From a virus, in IMG/VR virus record IMGVR_UViG_3300028025_003535, positions 1 through 28,061 of that record: a stretch of DNA of 28,061 bases. One strand, 5' to 3'. Each line of letters starts with the position of its first letter. Position 1 is the first letter of the stretch. Shown piece after piece: positions 14,881 through 21,719 of the stretch. The notes under the pieces are model-generated. The model worked only from the letters and a program-made list of their open reading frames with translations, had not been told where the DNA came from and did not search any database. Both the position numbers and the translations under genes were made by a program.

Positions 14881-16704
14881 TTATAGTCTTCCCCCTAGTG
14901 AAAGAACCGCTCCTGGAGTGTTTGGTTGTTGTGCTACTGCAGCGTTACCACCACCAAGTTGTGCGAGTAGCCCTTGGATGTTTGGTGGACCTGCAGGTGG
15001 TGCTGCTTGCATCTCTGCACCCATTCCTGGCATAGCAAGACCTGGCATTGTTTCTGGTGCGCCTTGTGGTGCCATAGCTGCTTGGCGTTCTTGTGCGCGT
15101 TGCTGTGTCATTTGTACTGCTTGATAGATTGGGACGTTTTTTTCGATGGTGAGCATTGTGAGATACGCCAAATCGTCTGGCTGATAAGGTCCGTTAGGGT
15201 CAGCGGCTTGGGTCTGTATTGAGGACAGTAGTGCAGCTTCCATGGACTCAGCAGTAATGCGGTCTTTTTCCAGTTCGGGGTCTGTGATGAGTGGGTCAGC
15301 TTCGCGAGCAGATTCTTTAGACATAAGCCCAGTGCCAAGACGCTGACCGAGACCAACGATAAGACCGTTAACGTCCGAACCAGACGACGGATAGTTGACA
15401 TAATGGAAATCAGTTTCGAAAGTTTTGTTTGGTACATAGTGTGTCATTCCCCCTGATACTCGTCCTGGGATAAAGAATGATTTCTTTTGGTTACCCCAAT
15501 ATGCTTTTTCAATTCCGATAGCAATCTTATCTTCTTCGTAGAGTGCTTGTTCAAATACTGCTTGTGCTTCTTGTACACGGAAGTCAACTGTTGCTGACAG
15601 TACGTTTTCGCCTCTGCGTCCTGTACGAATGTTGGTTCCTGATTCGCCACCGAACTCTGCAGGGATTGCACCTTCAAGTCGCTCTTGTCGTTCCAAGCGG
15701 TCAAGTGCTGTGTCGGTTTTGTAGCCAGGGTTGGTCTGCAACTGTTGAATGTCGCCGCCCTTAACTACACCAAGTTGTCCTGTTTTGCCGTCAGCAAGCT
15801 GAATAATTTCAGGGTTTTCTCCTGGGCGTGATACAAGGTATTCGTCTGGGAAGATGCCGCGTTCGATAGCGATTTCGGTGAGTGCTTGCAAGCGTGCGCG
15901 GGTGAAGTACATTCCGAGGATGCCGTCGTATTGTCCGCGTGGCTGGTCTAGTGTGATGCGTGATGGGACTACGGCTAGTGGCATGCCTGTGCGGTTCGGG
16001 ATGCGTTCTAGTTCTACGGTTTCTAAACCTGCACGTTCTGGTGGTGTGAGTCCTTCAGCGAGTGGGGCTCCCATGACGGCGATAACGATTTCTTGGTCGT
16101 CGACATATTCGAGGATGGTGAATTTGGTGTCGAAGGTGAGTTTGCCCATGCGGAGTTTTCCGATGACTTGTTCACCGTAATAGTCGATAAGCCATTGTGC
16201 GGTTTTGGTGTAGGTGAAGATGCAGTCGTCTGGGACTAGGTTGTCTGGGTCTTCGGATGGTGCAGCGTAGGTGTCTAGTGGGTTGCGTACTGCCCATGTT
16301 GGTTGTAGTTTGCGGAAGTCTGGGCGCAGCATTACTGGGCTTGATGAGTATGCGAGGAAGTGGCGTGCGCGGCGGCGCATCTTCAGGTTCATCTTGTTGT
16401 GGTCCCAATAGGAGAGAACTACTTTTTTGCGTAGTCGTGCCATTTCTTGGGAGTCAAGGTTGCCTTGTTTTACTGGCGGGAAAAATGGCATCGGCATCGT
16501 TGATGCAATACGCATCGATGTTTGGTCCAAGCCTTGGATGAGTAGGTTCGCTACGTTTGTGCGTGCGTTGCGGTCTAGTTCTGAGAGTGGGATTACTACG
16601 TCGCCATTGGCTAGGTCGCGTACTTCGCGCATGCGACGCATGACTGGTCCTTGTGCTTCGCGTCGTGCGTTGTAAAGTTCGACAATTTGTTCGACGGATA
16701 GCAC
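14881..16704 (-). CDS. Portal protein
   Basis: 607 aa with a GTG start at 16702-16704 and AAGGAG 10 bases upstream. The portal forms the dodecameric ring at one capsid vertex through which DNA is packaged and ejected. The N-terminus (MLSVEQIVELYNARREAQGP) and the following RRMREVRDLANGDVVIPLSE are typical of podovirus-like portals, as is the middle RVQEAQAVFEQALYEEDKIA clamp/stem-like helix near 390. The C-terminal about 70 residues are Ala/Gly/Pro/Gln-rich (MTQQRAQERQAAMAPQGAPE) and look disordered. It sits directly downstream of the terminase gene, the normal order in a packaging module. Confidence 0.9.
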   Translation of the reverse strand: MLSVEQIVELYNARREAQGPVMRRMREVRDLANGDVVIPLSELDRNARTNVANLLIQGLDQTSMRIASTMPMPFFPPVKQGNLDSQEMARLRKKVVLSYWDHNKMNLKMRRRARHFLAYSSSPVMLRPDFRKLQPTWAVRNPLDTYAAPSEDPDNLVPDDCIFTYTKTAQWLIDYYGEQVIGKLRMGKLTFDTKFTILEYVDDQEIVIAVMGAPLAEGLTPPERAGLETVELERIPNRTGMPLAVVPSRITLDQPRGQYDGILGMYFTRARLQALTEIAIERGIFPDEYLVSRPGENPEIIQLADGKTGQLGVVKGGDIQQLQTNPGYKTDTALDRLERQERLEGAIPAEFGGESGTNIRTGRRGENVLSATVDFRVQEAQAVFEQALYEEDKIAIGIEKAYWGNQKKSFFIPGRVSGGMTHYVPNKTFETDFHYVNYPSSGSDVNGLIVGLGQRLGTGLMSKESAREADPLITDPELEKDRITAESMEAALLSSIQTQAADPNGPYQPDDLAYLTMLTIEKNVPIYQAVQMTQQRAQERQAAMAPQGAPETMPGLAMPGMGAEMQAAPPAGPPNIQGLLAQLGGGNAAVAQQPNTPGAVLSLGGRL

Positions 16705-16752
16705 TTAGAGTAAACTCCTTGGTTTTTTGATGACTAACGCAACTGTACTATA

Positions 16753-18735
16753 TTAGCCTTGTAGCATCCATGTTGGTCGCCATTGTCGTGGTGGGAGTTT
16801 GACTCCGCTTACGTTGGGGAAGTGTAGTTCTGCGAACCAGTTTGCCATTACTAGGTCGGTGCCGTTCTTTTTGTCTGGTGTCCATTTGGTAAGTTCGTCT
16901 ACGAGTGCGAGTGTTTTCCAGTTGCCTCGCATTGATGGGAGTCGGACTGCGCCAGCGCGGTAGAGCGGTGGGAGTAGTGCTTCGATACCGAGTTTTTCGT
17001 CGAATTTGTTTCGGTGTGTGGTGTGCGGGATGATGTTGACCATCTGTCGGGTTTGCCATTTGCGAACGAAGTCGTGGGCTAACAGGAATCGTTGTGCGGC
17101 GTTGACCTCTACCACGATATGTGATACAGGGTAGCCGTATGCGAAGGCACGGTTAGTCCAGTCTTCAAGTAACCCTGAATATGTTTGTGATGTGGTGTCA
17201 TAACCCAAGAGTTCTTCAGCTGTGAGCTTGACTCGCTCAACATCAATGAGGTATCGCAGGTTGGTGTGGGGTTGGTAAAGCCACCATTGGATTCCCCAGA
17301 ACTGTGACGGCGATGGGTCGACCGTGATGATGGATATTACGGGTGGTCCGAGACCTTCAGGGATTTGTCCTGGGAGTCTGTCGTTGTCGATGCATCCTTG
17401 GTAGAGAACTCCGTCTGGTCCTAGTCCGCCTGTGACCCAAACACGGGAAATGAGGTTGGCATCGTCTGCATCGTCTTCTTGTTGGTAGACAACTTTGAAG
17501 GTTCGCGGGTTCGAGTAGCGGATGTAGGACAAATCTTTCCAGGAGAGCCGTTGAGGGTCTAGAAGTGGTCCTTCAGGGTAGGGTTTTGCGTCGTATCGGC
17601 GTGATGCTGGACCTGTGTCTAGTTCTTCATAGTATGCCTTGTATACGATGTGCTTGTATTTCTGGCTTTTGGATGGTTCTGTGGCGGCTAGTGACTCTGG
17701 GGTGGTCATGTCCATGCCGTCGTAGTCGGTTTCGTCGACATCGTAAGAGATTTTGTTGAGGCAGTGGGCGTATAGGTCGCCTGTTCCTAGTCTTTGTCCT
17801 ACGACAGCTAGTAGTCCTGCGGGGTCTACACGGGCTTCGGCTACTTGGTCCCAGCGTTCTAGCATTTTGTCGCGTGTAGCACCTTCACGGGCGTTATCTA
17901 CTGATGCAACGTCGTCAAAAAGGCAAAGGTCGGCACGATGTCCGATGTATTCTGAGTCAATACCATAGGCACGAACGGTTGGTTCTTTGTTATCTAGCCC
18001 GTTTCCGTCTAGTTGTTCTACTACGAACTCTTCTGCACGCCACAATGCACCTTTGTCGGAGGGTTTGAACCTGCCGTAGTCGATAGATAGGCATCCTTCA
18101 GCGTTTACTGCTAGTCCTTTTTTGACTATTTCTGGGTCTGGGTGGATTGGTTGTGGGCGTTCTAAGGTTTCACGGATGCGTCGTGAGTATTGTTTTGCCA
18201 TGGCTTGTGAGATTGAGCCAATCATGACGCGGATTGAGCGGTTGCGTACGATTGCCCATACTGCAACATCGTGGAACAGGGTGGATTTGCCTGCGCCTGG
18301 TGGGACGTTGAGTACGACGAATTCTTTTTCTGGGTGTTCTAATAGTTCTACGAGGGTGACTGCGGCTTCTACTTGCCATGGTGAGGGAACGCGACCTAGG
18401 TAGTAGCGGCGGAAGAAGTCGAAGTCTTCTAAACCGCGTTGTGCTTCTGGGCAGAGTCGTCCTAATGGGATGGCTGGGGGTAGGTTGGTGGCTTCGTCTA
18501 GGTCTTGTTCGTATTGTTTGTGTTGTACACCACCGCCTTTGCCGCGGACACGGGTGGCTTCCAAGACGGCTTGGTCTAGTTTTGCTTTGGCTGCTTTGGA
18601 TTTCGCTAACCAGTTTGAGCCTGTGTTGATGTGTACGCCTGCGATGCGTGAGGCTTCGGTGATTGATGAGCCTGCTGCTATGGCTGCGAAGAATCTTGCT
18701 TTGTCTTCTGGTGCGACTTTGCGTTTGGTTCCCAT
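16753..18735 (-). CDS. terL: Terminase large subunit with N-terminal helix-turn-helix
   Basis: 660 aa. It is the ATP-driven motor and nuclease that cuts and packages phage DNA. Walker A is NVPPGAGKST at 143-152 and Walker B is DLCLFDDVAS at 269-278. The RNase H-like nuclease domain has its acidic residues at D473 (IITVDPS), E543 (IVVEVNAAQR) and D627 (KNGTDLVMANW). Residues about 10-50 (AAIAAGSSITEASRIAGVHI) form a helix-turn-helix of the type usually found in the separate small subunit, and no small subunit gene is adjacent. The portal gene follows. The start has only a weak ribosome site; 12 bases separate it from the upstream gene. Confidence 0.93.
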   Translation of the reverse strand: MGTKRKVAPEDKARFFAAIAAGSSITEASRIAGVHINTGSNWLAKSKAAKAKLDQAVLEATRVRGKGGGVQHKQYEQDLDEATNLPPAIPLGRLCPEAQRGLEDFDFFRRYYLGRVPSPWQVEAAVTLVELLEHPEKEFVVLNVPPGAGKSTLFHDVAVWAIVRNRSIRVMIGSISQAMAKQYSRRIRETLERPQPIHPDPEIVKKGLAVNAEGCLSIDYGRFKPSDKGALWRAEEFVVEQLDGNGLDNKEPTVRAYGIDSEYIGHRADLCLFDDVASVDNAREGATRDKMLERWDQVAEARVDPAGLLAVVGQRLGTGDLYAHCLNKISYDVDETDYDGMDMTTPESLAATEPSKSQKYKHIVYKAYYEELDTGPASRRYDAKPYPEGPLLDPQRLSWKDLSYIRYSNPRTFKVVYQQEDDADDANLISRVWVTGGLGPDGVLYQGCIDNDRLPGQIPEGLGPPVISIITVDPSPSQFWGIQWWLYQPHTNLRYLIDVERVKLTAEELLGYDTTSQTYSGLLEDWTNRAFAYGYPVSHIVVEVNAAQRFLLAHDFVRKWQTRQMVNIIPHTTHRNKFDEKLGIEALLPPLYRAGAVRLPSMRGNWKTLALVDELTKWTPDKKNGTDLVMANWFAELHFPNVSGVKLPPRQWRPTWMLQG

Positions 18736-18747
18736 GCGGGAGTTATC

Positions 18748-19431
18748 TTACTTGTTCTTTTTGTTTTTACCTAGAAGGTATCCGATGGCTGCTGCTGCTG
18801 GTGAGGATATTGCTGCACCTACTTTTGCACCAGTTTTAATTCCTTGTTTGGCTGATTCGGCAGAGTAGTTAGCAATTTTTGAGGCAACGTTTGATTCTTT
18901 TGTAATCATGCCTTTGATTGTTCCAGCGATTTGTTCTGTGGTACGCATTGGCATTTGGATGAAAGCTTCTTTGCCTGGTGTTGCACCGAACTGGGTGTAG
19001 ATGGTTCCTGCGGTTTGTTTGGTTTGTCCACCAATTGCTGGAAGTTTGTTCCCAATTTTGCTCATTGCACTGCCAAGATAGTCAACGCCTGCTGTTACAC
19101 CGATTTTCGATGCTGAGGTGTTGACTGCGCTAGTTACTTTTGATGCAATACCTGGGATTGGTCCTGCTCCACCACCCAGCATGATTGCGCTTACGGTAGT
19201 ACTGGCTATGTTGCCTTTAGAAAGTTTTGAGCCAGCTAGTGATGTTCCTAGTGGTGTGCTGGAACCTGCGAACATGCCTGTGTCTGCTGGTTTGTTTGGG
19301 GTTGGCATTTTTGTGCCGCCAGGTTTAACACTTGACACTGTTGCTTGTTTAAAATCTGCGAGTGAGCTGTTCCAGTCAACACCTTGAATGCTGGGCGGGG
19401 CAGGTTGAGATTTTTTAGGTTTAGGTGCCAT
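18748..19431 (-). CDS. Gly/Ala/Ser-rich phage protein, paralogue of the preceding gene product
   Basis: 227 aa. The first 70 residues closely match those of the 178-aa protein encoded just upstream: both have a basic Pro-rich start, W(N)(S/G)SLADFK, VKPGGTK.PTPN, then GMFAGS.TPLGTS.AGS.LS. The remainder diverges and contains Gly/Ala-rich hydrophobic stretches (MLGGGAGPIPGIASKVTSAV near 84-103; GAAISSPAAAAIGYLLGKNK near the C-terminus) that could insert in a membrane. No known domain is recognised. Its place before terminase suggests a structural or packaging-related role; a membrane-active or minor virion protein is possible. Confidence 0.75.
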   Translation of the reverse strand: MAPKPKKSQPAPPSIQGVDWNSSLADFKQATVSSVKPGGTKMPTPNKPADTGMFAGSSTPLGTSLAGSKLSKGNIASTTVSAIMLGGGAGPIPGIASKVTSAVNTSASKIGVTAGVDYLGSAMSKIGNKLPAIGGQTKQTAGTIYTQFGATPGKEAFIQMPMRTTEQIAGTIKGMITKESNVASKIANYSAESAKQGIKTGAKVGAAISSPAAAAIGYLLGKNKKNK

Positions 19432-19433
19432 GG

Positions 19434-19970
19434 TTATTTCTTTTTTACAATCTTCAAAGGACCTTTGCTTGTTCGCATAAGTTCAGAAATTTGGTTGCGC
19501 ATGTCATATTGTGTCAATCTTGATGATTCGGAAGGGAGCAATTCGCTGCTGGCTTCACCGAATCCTTGCTTTTGAGTTTTTGACATTCCCTTAGTTGATT
19601 GGGATTTAAGTTCAGATGATAGTTCTCGTTGTACAGATTTTACGGCTTCTGGTACTGAACGTACTACTTTAAAACCAGTTGCAGCTTTTATTGCAGAACC
19701 GATTGCCATTGCTGTGAGTGTGGTGTTAACAATGTTTTTTGCTGAAAGATTTGAACCAGCAATCGAGGTTCCAAGTGGTGTTCCGCTTCCAGCGAACATG
19801 CCTTTAGATACGCCAGTGTTTGGGGTGGGTACTTTGGTGCCACCTGGTTTAACGTTCCCTACGGTAGCTGTAGATTTGTTGTTTACGGTAACGTTTTTGA
19901 AATCTGCCAGTGAACCGTTCCAGTCAATTTTGTTTGGTGTTGGGTTTGGTTCAGATTTCTTTTTTGGCAT
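19434..19970 (-). CDS. First gene of the late block, paralogue of its neighbour
   Basis: 178 aa, starting MPKKKSEPNPTPNKIDWNGS. It shares the modular N-terminus (IDWNGSLADFK, VKPGGTKVPTPN, GMFAGSGTPLGTSIAGSNLS) with the 227-aa protein two bases downstream, while the C-terminal half is unrelated: Ser/Lys-rich and helical, ending SELMRTSKGPLKIVKKK. No Shine-Dalgarno is visible. TACCAT, a TANNNT-type -10 box, lies 8-13 bases before the ATG, so the mRNA may be leaderless, as is common in actinobacteria. Function unknown. Confidence 0.75.
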   Translation of the reverse strand: MPKKKSEPNPTPNKIDWNGSLADFKNVTVNNKSTATVGNVKPGGTKVPTPNTGVSKGMFAGSGTPLGTSIAGSNLSAKNIVNTTLTAMAIGSAIKAATGFKVVRSVPEAVKSVQRELSSELKSQSTKGMSKTQKQGFGEASSELLPSESSRLTQYDMRNQISELMRTSKGPLKIVKKK

Positions 19971-20007
19971 GTTGCAAATGGTAACACATTGATGGTATGT
20001 TTATTTA
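19971..20007. promoter_or_regulatory. Putative divergent promoter region
   Basis: Leftward: TACCAT on the minus strand (19978-19983) fits a -10 box that would start a leaderless transcript at the ATG of the 178-aa gene. Rightward: TTGCAA (19972-19977), 18 bases, TATGTT (19996-20001) is an acceptable sigma-70-like pair that would start the hairpin-rich RNA near 20008. Both calls rest on sequence likeness only. Confidence 0.35.
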
Positions 20008-20128
20008 CGGAAGGAAAATCGAAGCGGTACGGGCGGGACCGTAAAAACCAGCGACTAAGGCGTTGTACATACAAGTCTCCAAATAGTTACTTTAAACACA
20101 ACCTCGACAGTTGTGGGCTAGGAGGGGG

Positions 20129-20190
20129 AGAAGCGACATTACGGCGCAGTTTTTCTTGTCAAAGCGTGGGTTCGACTCCCATCGTTTTTC
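20129..20190 (+). other. tRNA-like element lacking D and anticodon arms
   Basis: GTGGG, loop TTCGACT, CCCAT (20166-20182) is a textbook T-arm. AGAAGCG (20129-20135) can pair with CGTTTTT (20183-20189) as a seven-pair acceptor stem with G-T wobbles. Only 30 bases lie between acceptor and T-arm, too few for D and anticodon arms, and the TTGTCAA that resembles an Asp-type anticodon loop has no supporting stem. It may be a domain of the larger RNA, a decayed tRNA or an old attachment site. Confidence 0.4.
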
Positions 20191-20517
20191 TTCTGCTATA
20201 GTCTTGTTCAACTTCACAAGTCGTCACTGTCGGGATGATAGCGATGCAAGCATTGGCTGTACCACGGTTGCATGTGGCGGGGCGTAAACAGGGGAACCTG
20301 GGTTGGTATCTATTCTTTGAAATAGGTAAGCAGCGTGATGAACGTCATCTCATCGAATAAAGGTGTCGGCTGAAATATGCTACGGCGACCTTCCGTGGGG
20401 ACGGGAACTGTGGGGGAGAGCAACGTACTGCTTGTTGTGGGGTTGCTGCCAACGGCAGGGTTACTAGCGCGCCCTGACGGGCTTGCTGGCATAGAAAGAA
20501 GGTGAGGGTCATGCTGT

Positions 20518-20548
20518 GGGTCCCCAGGTTGTGGGCACCCTTTTCTTT
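20518..20548 (+). terminator. Intrinsic terminator of the candidate ncRNA
   Basis: GGGT-C-CCCA, loop GGTTG, TGGG-C-ACCC (20518-20540) forms eight pairs around one C-C mismatch and is followed at once by TTTTCTTT (20541-20548). It points rightward although no protein gene precedes it on that strand, which implies a transcript from the non-coding region. Confidence 0.8.
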
Positions 20549-20698
20549 GCGCCCTCCCCAACCGTATCACAGAACACAGCCGTCGCACCAAATTTAGTGC
20601 TAAATAACATCCGTCAGAAACAGCAAAAAGAGTGAAAACATCTCGAAACGATAACCTACCCCTACCCCCTCCCCAGTGGCTCGGCAGACCCCTAGTTG

Positions 20699-20710
20699 GT
20701 GATATATCAC
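20699..20710. promoter_or_regulatory. Perfect palindrome GTGATATATCAC
   Basis: A 12-base perfect inverted repeat, half-sites GTGAT and ATCAC facing inward. A near copy (GTGATATATAAC) stands at about 20932-20943. It may be an operator for a phage- or host-encoded regulator. Confidence 0.4.
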
Positions 20711-20724
20711 ACAGGCAGGCAGGC

Positions 20725-20776
20725 GCGGACAGGCGTACGGGCGGACAGGTGTCCGCATAGCGGACAGGCGGACAGG
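20725..20776 (+). repeat. GCGGACAGG iterons with central inverted repeat
   Basis: Four direct copies of GCGGACAGG start at 20725, 20741, 20760 and 20768. The second copy is also half of a perfect inverted repeat, GCGGACA-GG-TGTCCGC (20741-20756). Clustered direct repeats of 9 bases resemble initiator or repressor binding iterons. Confidence 0.7.
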
Positions 20777-20983
20777 TGCACCCCTACCTACCTAGCCGAA
20801 AAGCAAAAGGGGCTACCCCCTCGCCGCAGGTATACAAGTTAGATACAAGTAGAGCATGAGCAAGGTCGCCTAGCTGTGTGTGTCGCTGTGTGTGTGATGG
20901 TTTACCGTGTTGTTATCGTGTTTTGTGTTGGGTGATATATAACGGATATATGTAAAGTATTCTACGAATGAGAGAGTATTTGT

Positions 20984-20997
20984 ATCACATATGTGAT
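20984..20997. promoter_or_regulatory. Perfect palindrome ATCACATATGTGAT upstream of early genes
   Basis: A 14-base perfect inverted repeat 45 bases before the first rightward ATG. It uses the same GTGAT/ATCAC half-sites as 20699-20710 but in the opposite arrangement. Its place within the presumed early promoter region suggests an operator. Confidence 0.45.
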
Positions 20998-21041
20998 TTA
21001 ATAGAGCTAGTAAGTACAACTACTAGACACAAGGGGAATAT

Positions 21042-21242
21042 ATGAACGGGAGCAAGCTAACCGCCGAACATATCGGTTACATATGCCAAGAATACATGGA
21101 GCCGCAATTAGTACGCGCGCAAGCCATGCGGGCGAAGAGCGAGACAGGCTCACTATATGGCAACGTATGTGATGACCAAATAAAGAAAATTACGGAGATA
21201 TTCGTAGCCGTTGGGTATTGGCAAGAGCGGAGCGGCAACTAA
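21042..21242 (+). CDS. 66-aa early protein, first gene of the rightward block
   Basis: ATG preceded by AAGGGGAATAT, a strong ribosome site. The product (MNGSKLTAEHIGYICQEYME onward) is soluble and helical, with a KKITEIFVAVGYWQERSGN C-terminus and no recognised domain. Its TAA overlaps the next ATG (TAATG). The upstream stretch shares a CTAGACA...AAGGGG layout with three other gene starts in this block. As the first gene after the control region it should be among the earliest expressed; function unknown. Confidence 0.75.
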   Translation: MNGSKLTAEHIGYICQEYMEPQLVRAQAMRAKSETGSLYGNVCDDQIKKITEIFVAVGYWQERSGN

Positions 21243-21430
21243 TGGACAGGGTACAGACACTAAGCAACGAAGCACTAGAGCTAGGGCTCTACTTGCTCAC
21301 CGAAAAGGCTAACCAGATGCAACAATTCGCCGCATTAGACAGGATAGAGGATATTTGCCGCGAAATAGGCGGTACACCGCGTGAGCTATTGAGCAATGCA
21401 AAACAACTACTAAAGACTAGGGGCAACTAA
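21242..21430 (+). CDS. 62-aa helical early protein
   Basis: The start at 21242 (MDRVQTLSNEALELGLYLLT) overlaps the previous stop as TAATG and has GGAG upstream. An in-frame start at 21218 would overlap more deeply and lacks a ribosome site. The sequence is helical throughout and ends ELLSNAKQLLKTRGN. The last eleven bases through the next ATG (GGCAACTAATG) repeat those at the first gene junction, suggesting a duplicated coupling site. Function unknown. Confidence 0.75.
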   Translation: MDRVQTLSNEALELGLYLLTEKANQMQQFAALDRIEDICREIGGTPRELLSNAKQLLKTRGN

Positions 21431-21615
21431 TGACACGCAGAGACTACCAACTAATAGCGGACACTCTCGCGCAACATAACCGCGAAGCCAACGAACGCGG
21501 GCGACAATTTGAAGCGGGCGCGGTGGCGGGCATAGCTTACGAATTGGCAACGAAACTACAGGCAGAAAACCCAAGGTTTAGCCGCGACACTTTTCTAGGG
21601 GCTTGCGGGCTTTAA
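21430..21615 (+). CDS. 61-aa conserved actinophage protein (MTRRDY type)
   Basis: Starts MTRRDYQLIADTLAQHNREA and ends PRFSRDTFLGACGL. Proteins with an MTR.DY..IA start and an NPRFDR..FL.ACG end are widespread small actinophage products with no assigned function; this is a full-length member. The start overlaps the previous stop (TAATG). Its 3' end carries the first arm of a CTAGGGG hairpin. Confidence 0.85.
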   Translation: MTRRDYQLIADTLAQHNREANERGRQFEAGAVAGIAYELATKLQAENPRFSRDTFLGACGL

Positions 21616-21663
21616 TCGGGTACCCCTAGCGCCGCGGGCGTGACGTTCAATCGTAACTAGGGG
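21595..21663 (+). promoter_or_regulatory. Mutually exclusive CTAGGGG/CCCCTAG hairpins
   Basis: CTAGGGG at 21595-21601, its complement CCCCTAG at 21623-21629, and CTAGGGG again at 21657-21663. The central arm can pair with either flank, so two alternative stems exclude each other just upstream of the 284-aa gene. This is the layout of an attenuator or switch, though no T-run follows either stem. Confidence 0.4.
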
Positions 21664-21681
21664 GCTATACAGGTAGTACAC

Positions 21682-21714
21682 TGTATTACAGTAAGACATA
21701 TAACTAACAAGGGG
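21682..21714 (+). promoter_or_regulatory. Repeated leader/promoter element, copy A
   Basis: TGTATTACAGTAAGACATAT (21682-21701) followed by AACTAACAAGGGG. It matches copy B at 23656-23689 at most positions, including the AGACATAT core and the AACAA.GGGG ribosome site. CATATAAC could serve as a -10 box. It serves the 284-aa gene that starts at 21720. Confidence 0.55.
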
Positions 21715-21719
21715 AATAC

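Larger units (their letters stand above)
20008..20548 (+). ncRNA. Candidate structured non-coding RNA of about 540 nt
   Basis: No convincing coding frame spans this region, yet it is dense in local hairpins and ends in an intrinsic terminator. Stems seen: TACGG/CCGTA (20028-20043), CACAAC/GTTGTG (20097-20115), CTTGT/ACAAG (about 20203-20220), ATGCAA/TTGCAT enclosing TGG/CCA (20244-20273), TATCTATT/AATAGGTA (20307-20328), GATGA/TCATC (20337-20349), AGCAAC/GTTGCT (20419-20447) and GCCC/GGGC enclosed by AGC/GCT (20466-20487). A tRNA-like T-arm sits at 20166-20182. I do not recognise RNase P, tmRNA, 6S or SRP RNA. Large ornate phage RNAs such as GOLLD and ROOL are precedents in kind and in tRNA proximity, but identity is not claimed. 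The start is uncertain. Confidence 0.5.
20549..21041. other. Non-coding control region, possible replication origin
   Basis: About 490 bases with no supportable gene. From left to right it holds a C-rich tract (about 20655-20676), a 12-base palindrome, the GCGGACAGG iteron cluster, a small AGGGG/CCCCT hairpin (about 20806-20820), a tandem GCTGTGTGTGT repeat (20873-20894), an A+T-rich stretch (20931-21003) and a 14-base palindrome before the first rightward gene. Iterons beside an A+T-rich stretch between divergent blocks are what an origin or early control region would look like; this is inferred. Confidence 0.5.

Noticed and set aside
20100-20190. Canonical tRNA gene
   Set aside because: The T-arm is good but the D and anticodon arms cannot be formed in the available 30 bases.
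19989-20201. Rightward 70-codon frame
   Set aside because: Its C-terminus (VGSTPIVF) is simply the translation of the T-arm, as often seen over tRNA-like genes; no ribosome site.
20310-20591. Leftward 93-codon frame over the non-coding region (contains a GSNPT-like stretch)
   Set aside because: No ribosome site, biased composition, and it runs opposite to a set of hairpins and the rightward terminator; better explained as a shadow of structured RNA.
20725-20776. CRISPR array
   Set aside because: Repeats are only 9 bases with short unequal gaps; iterons fit better.
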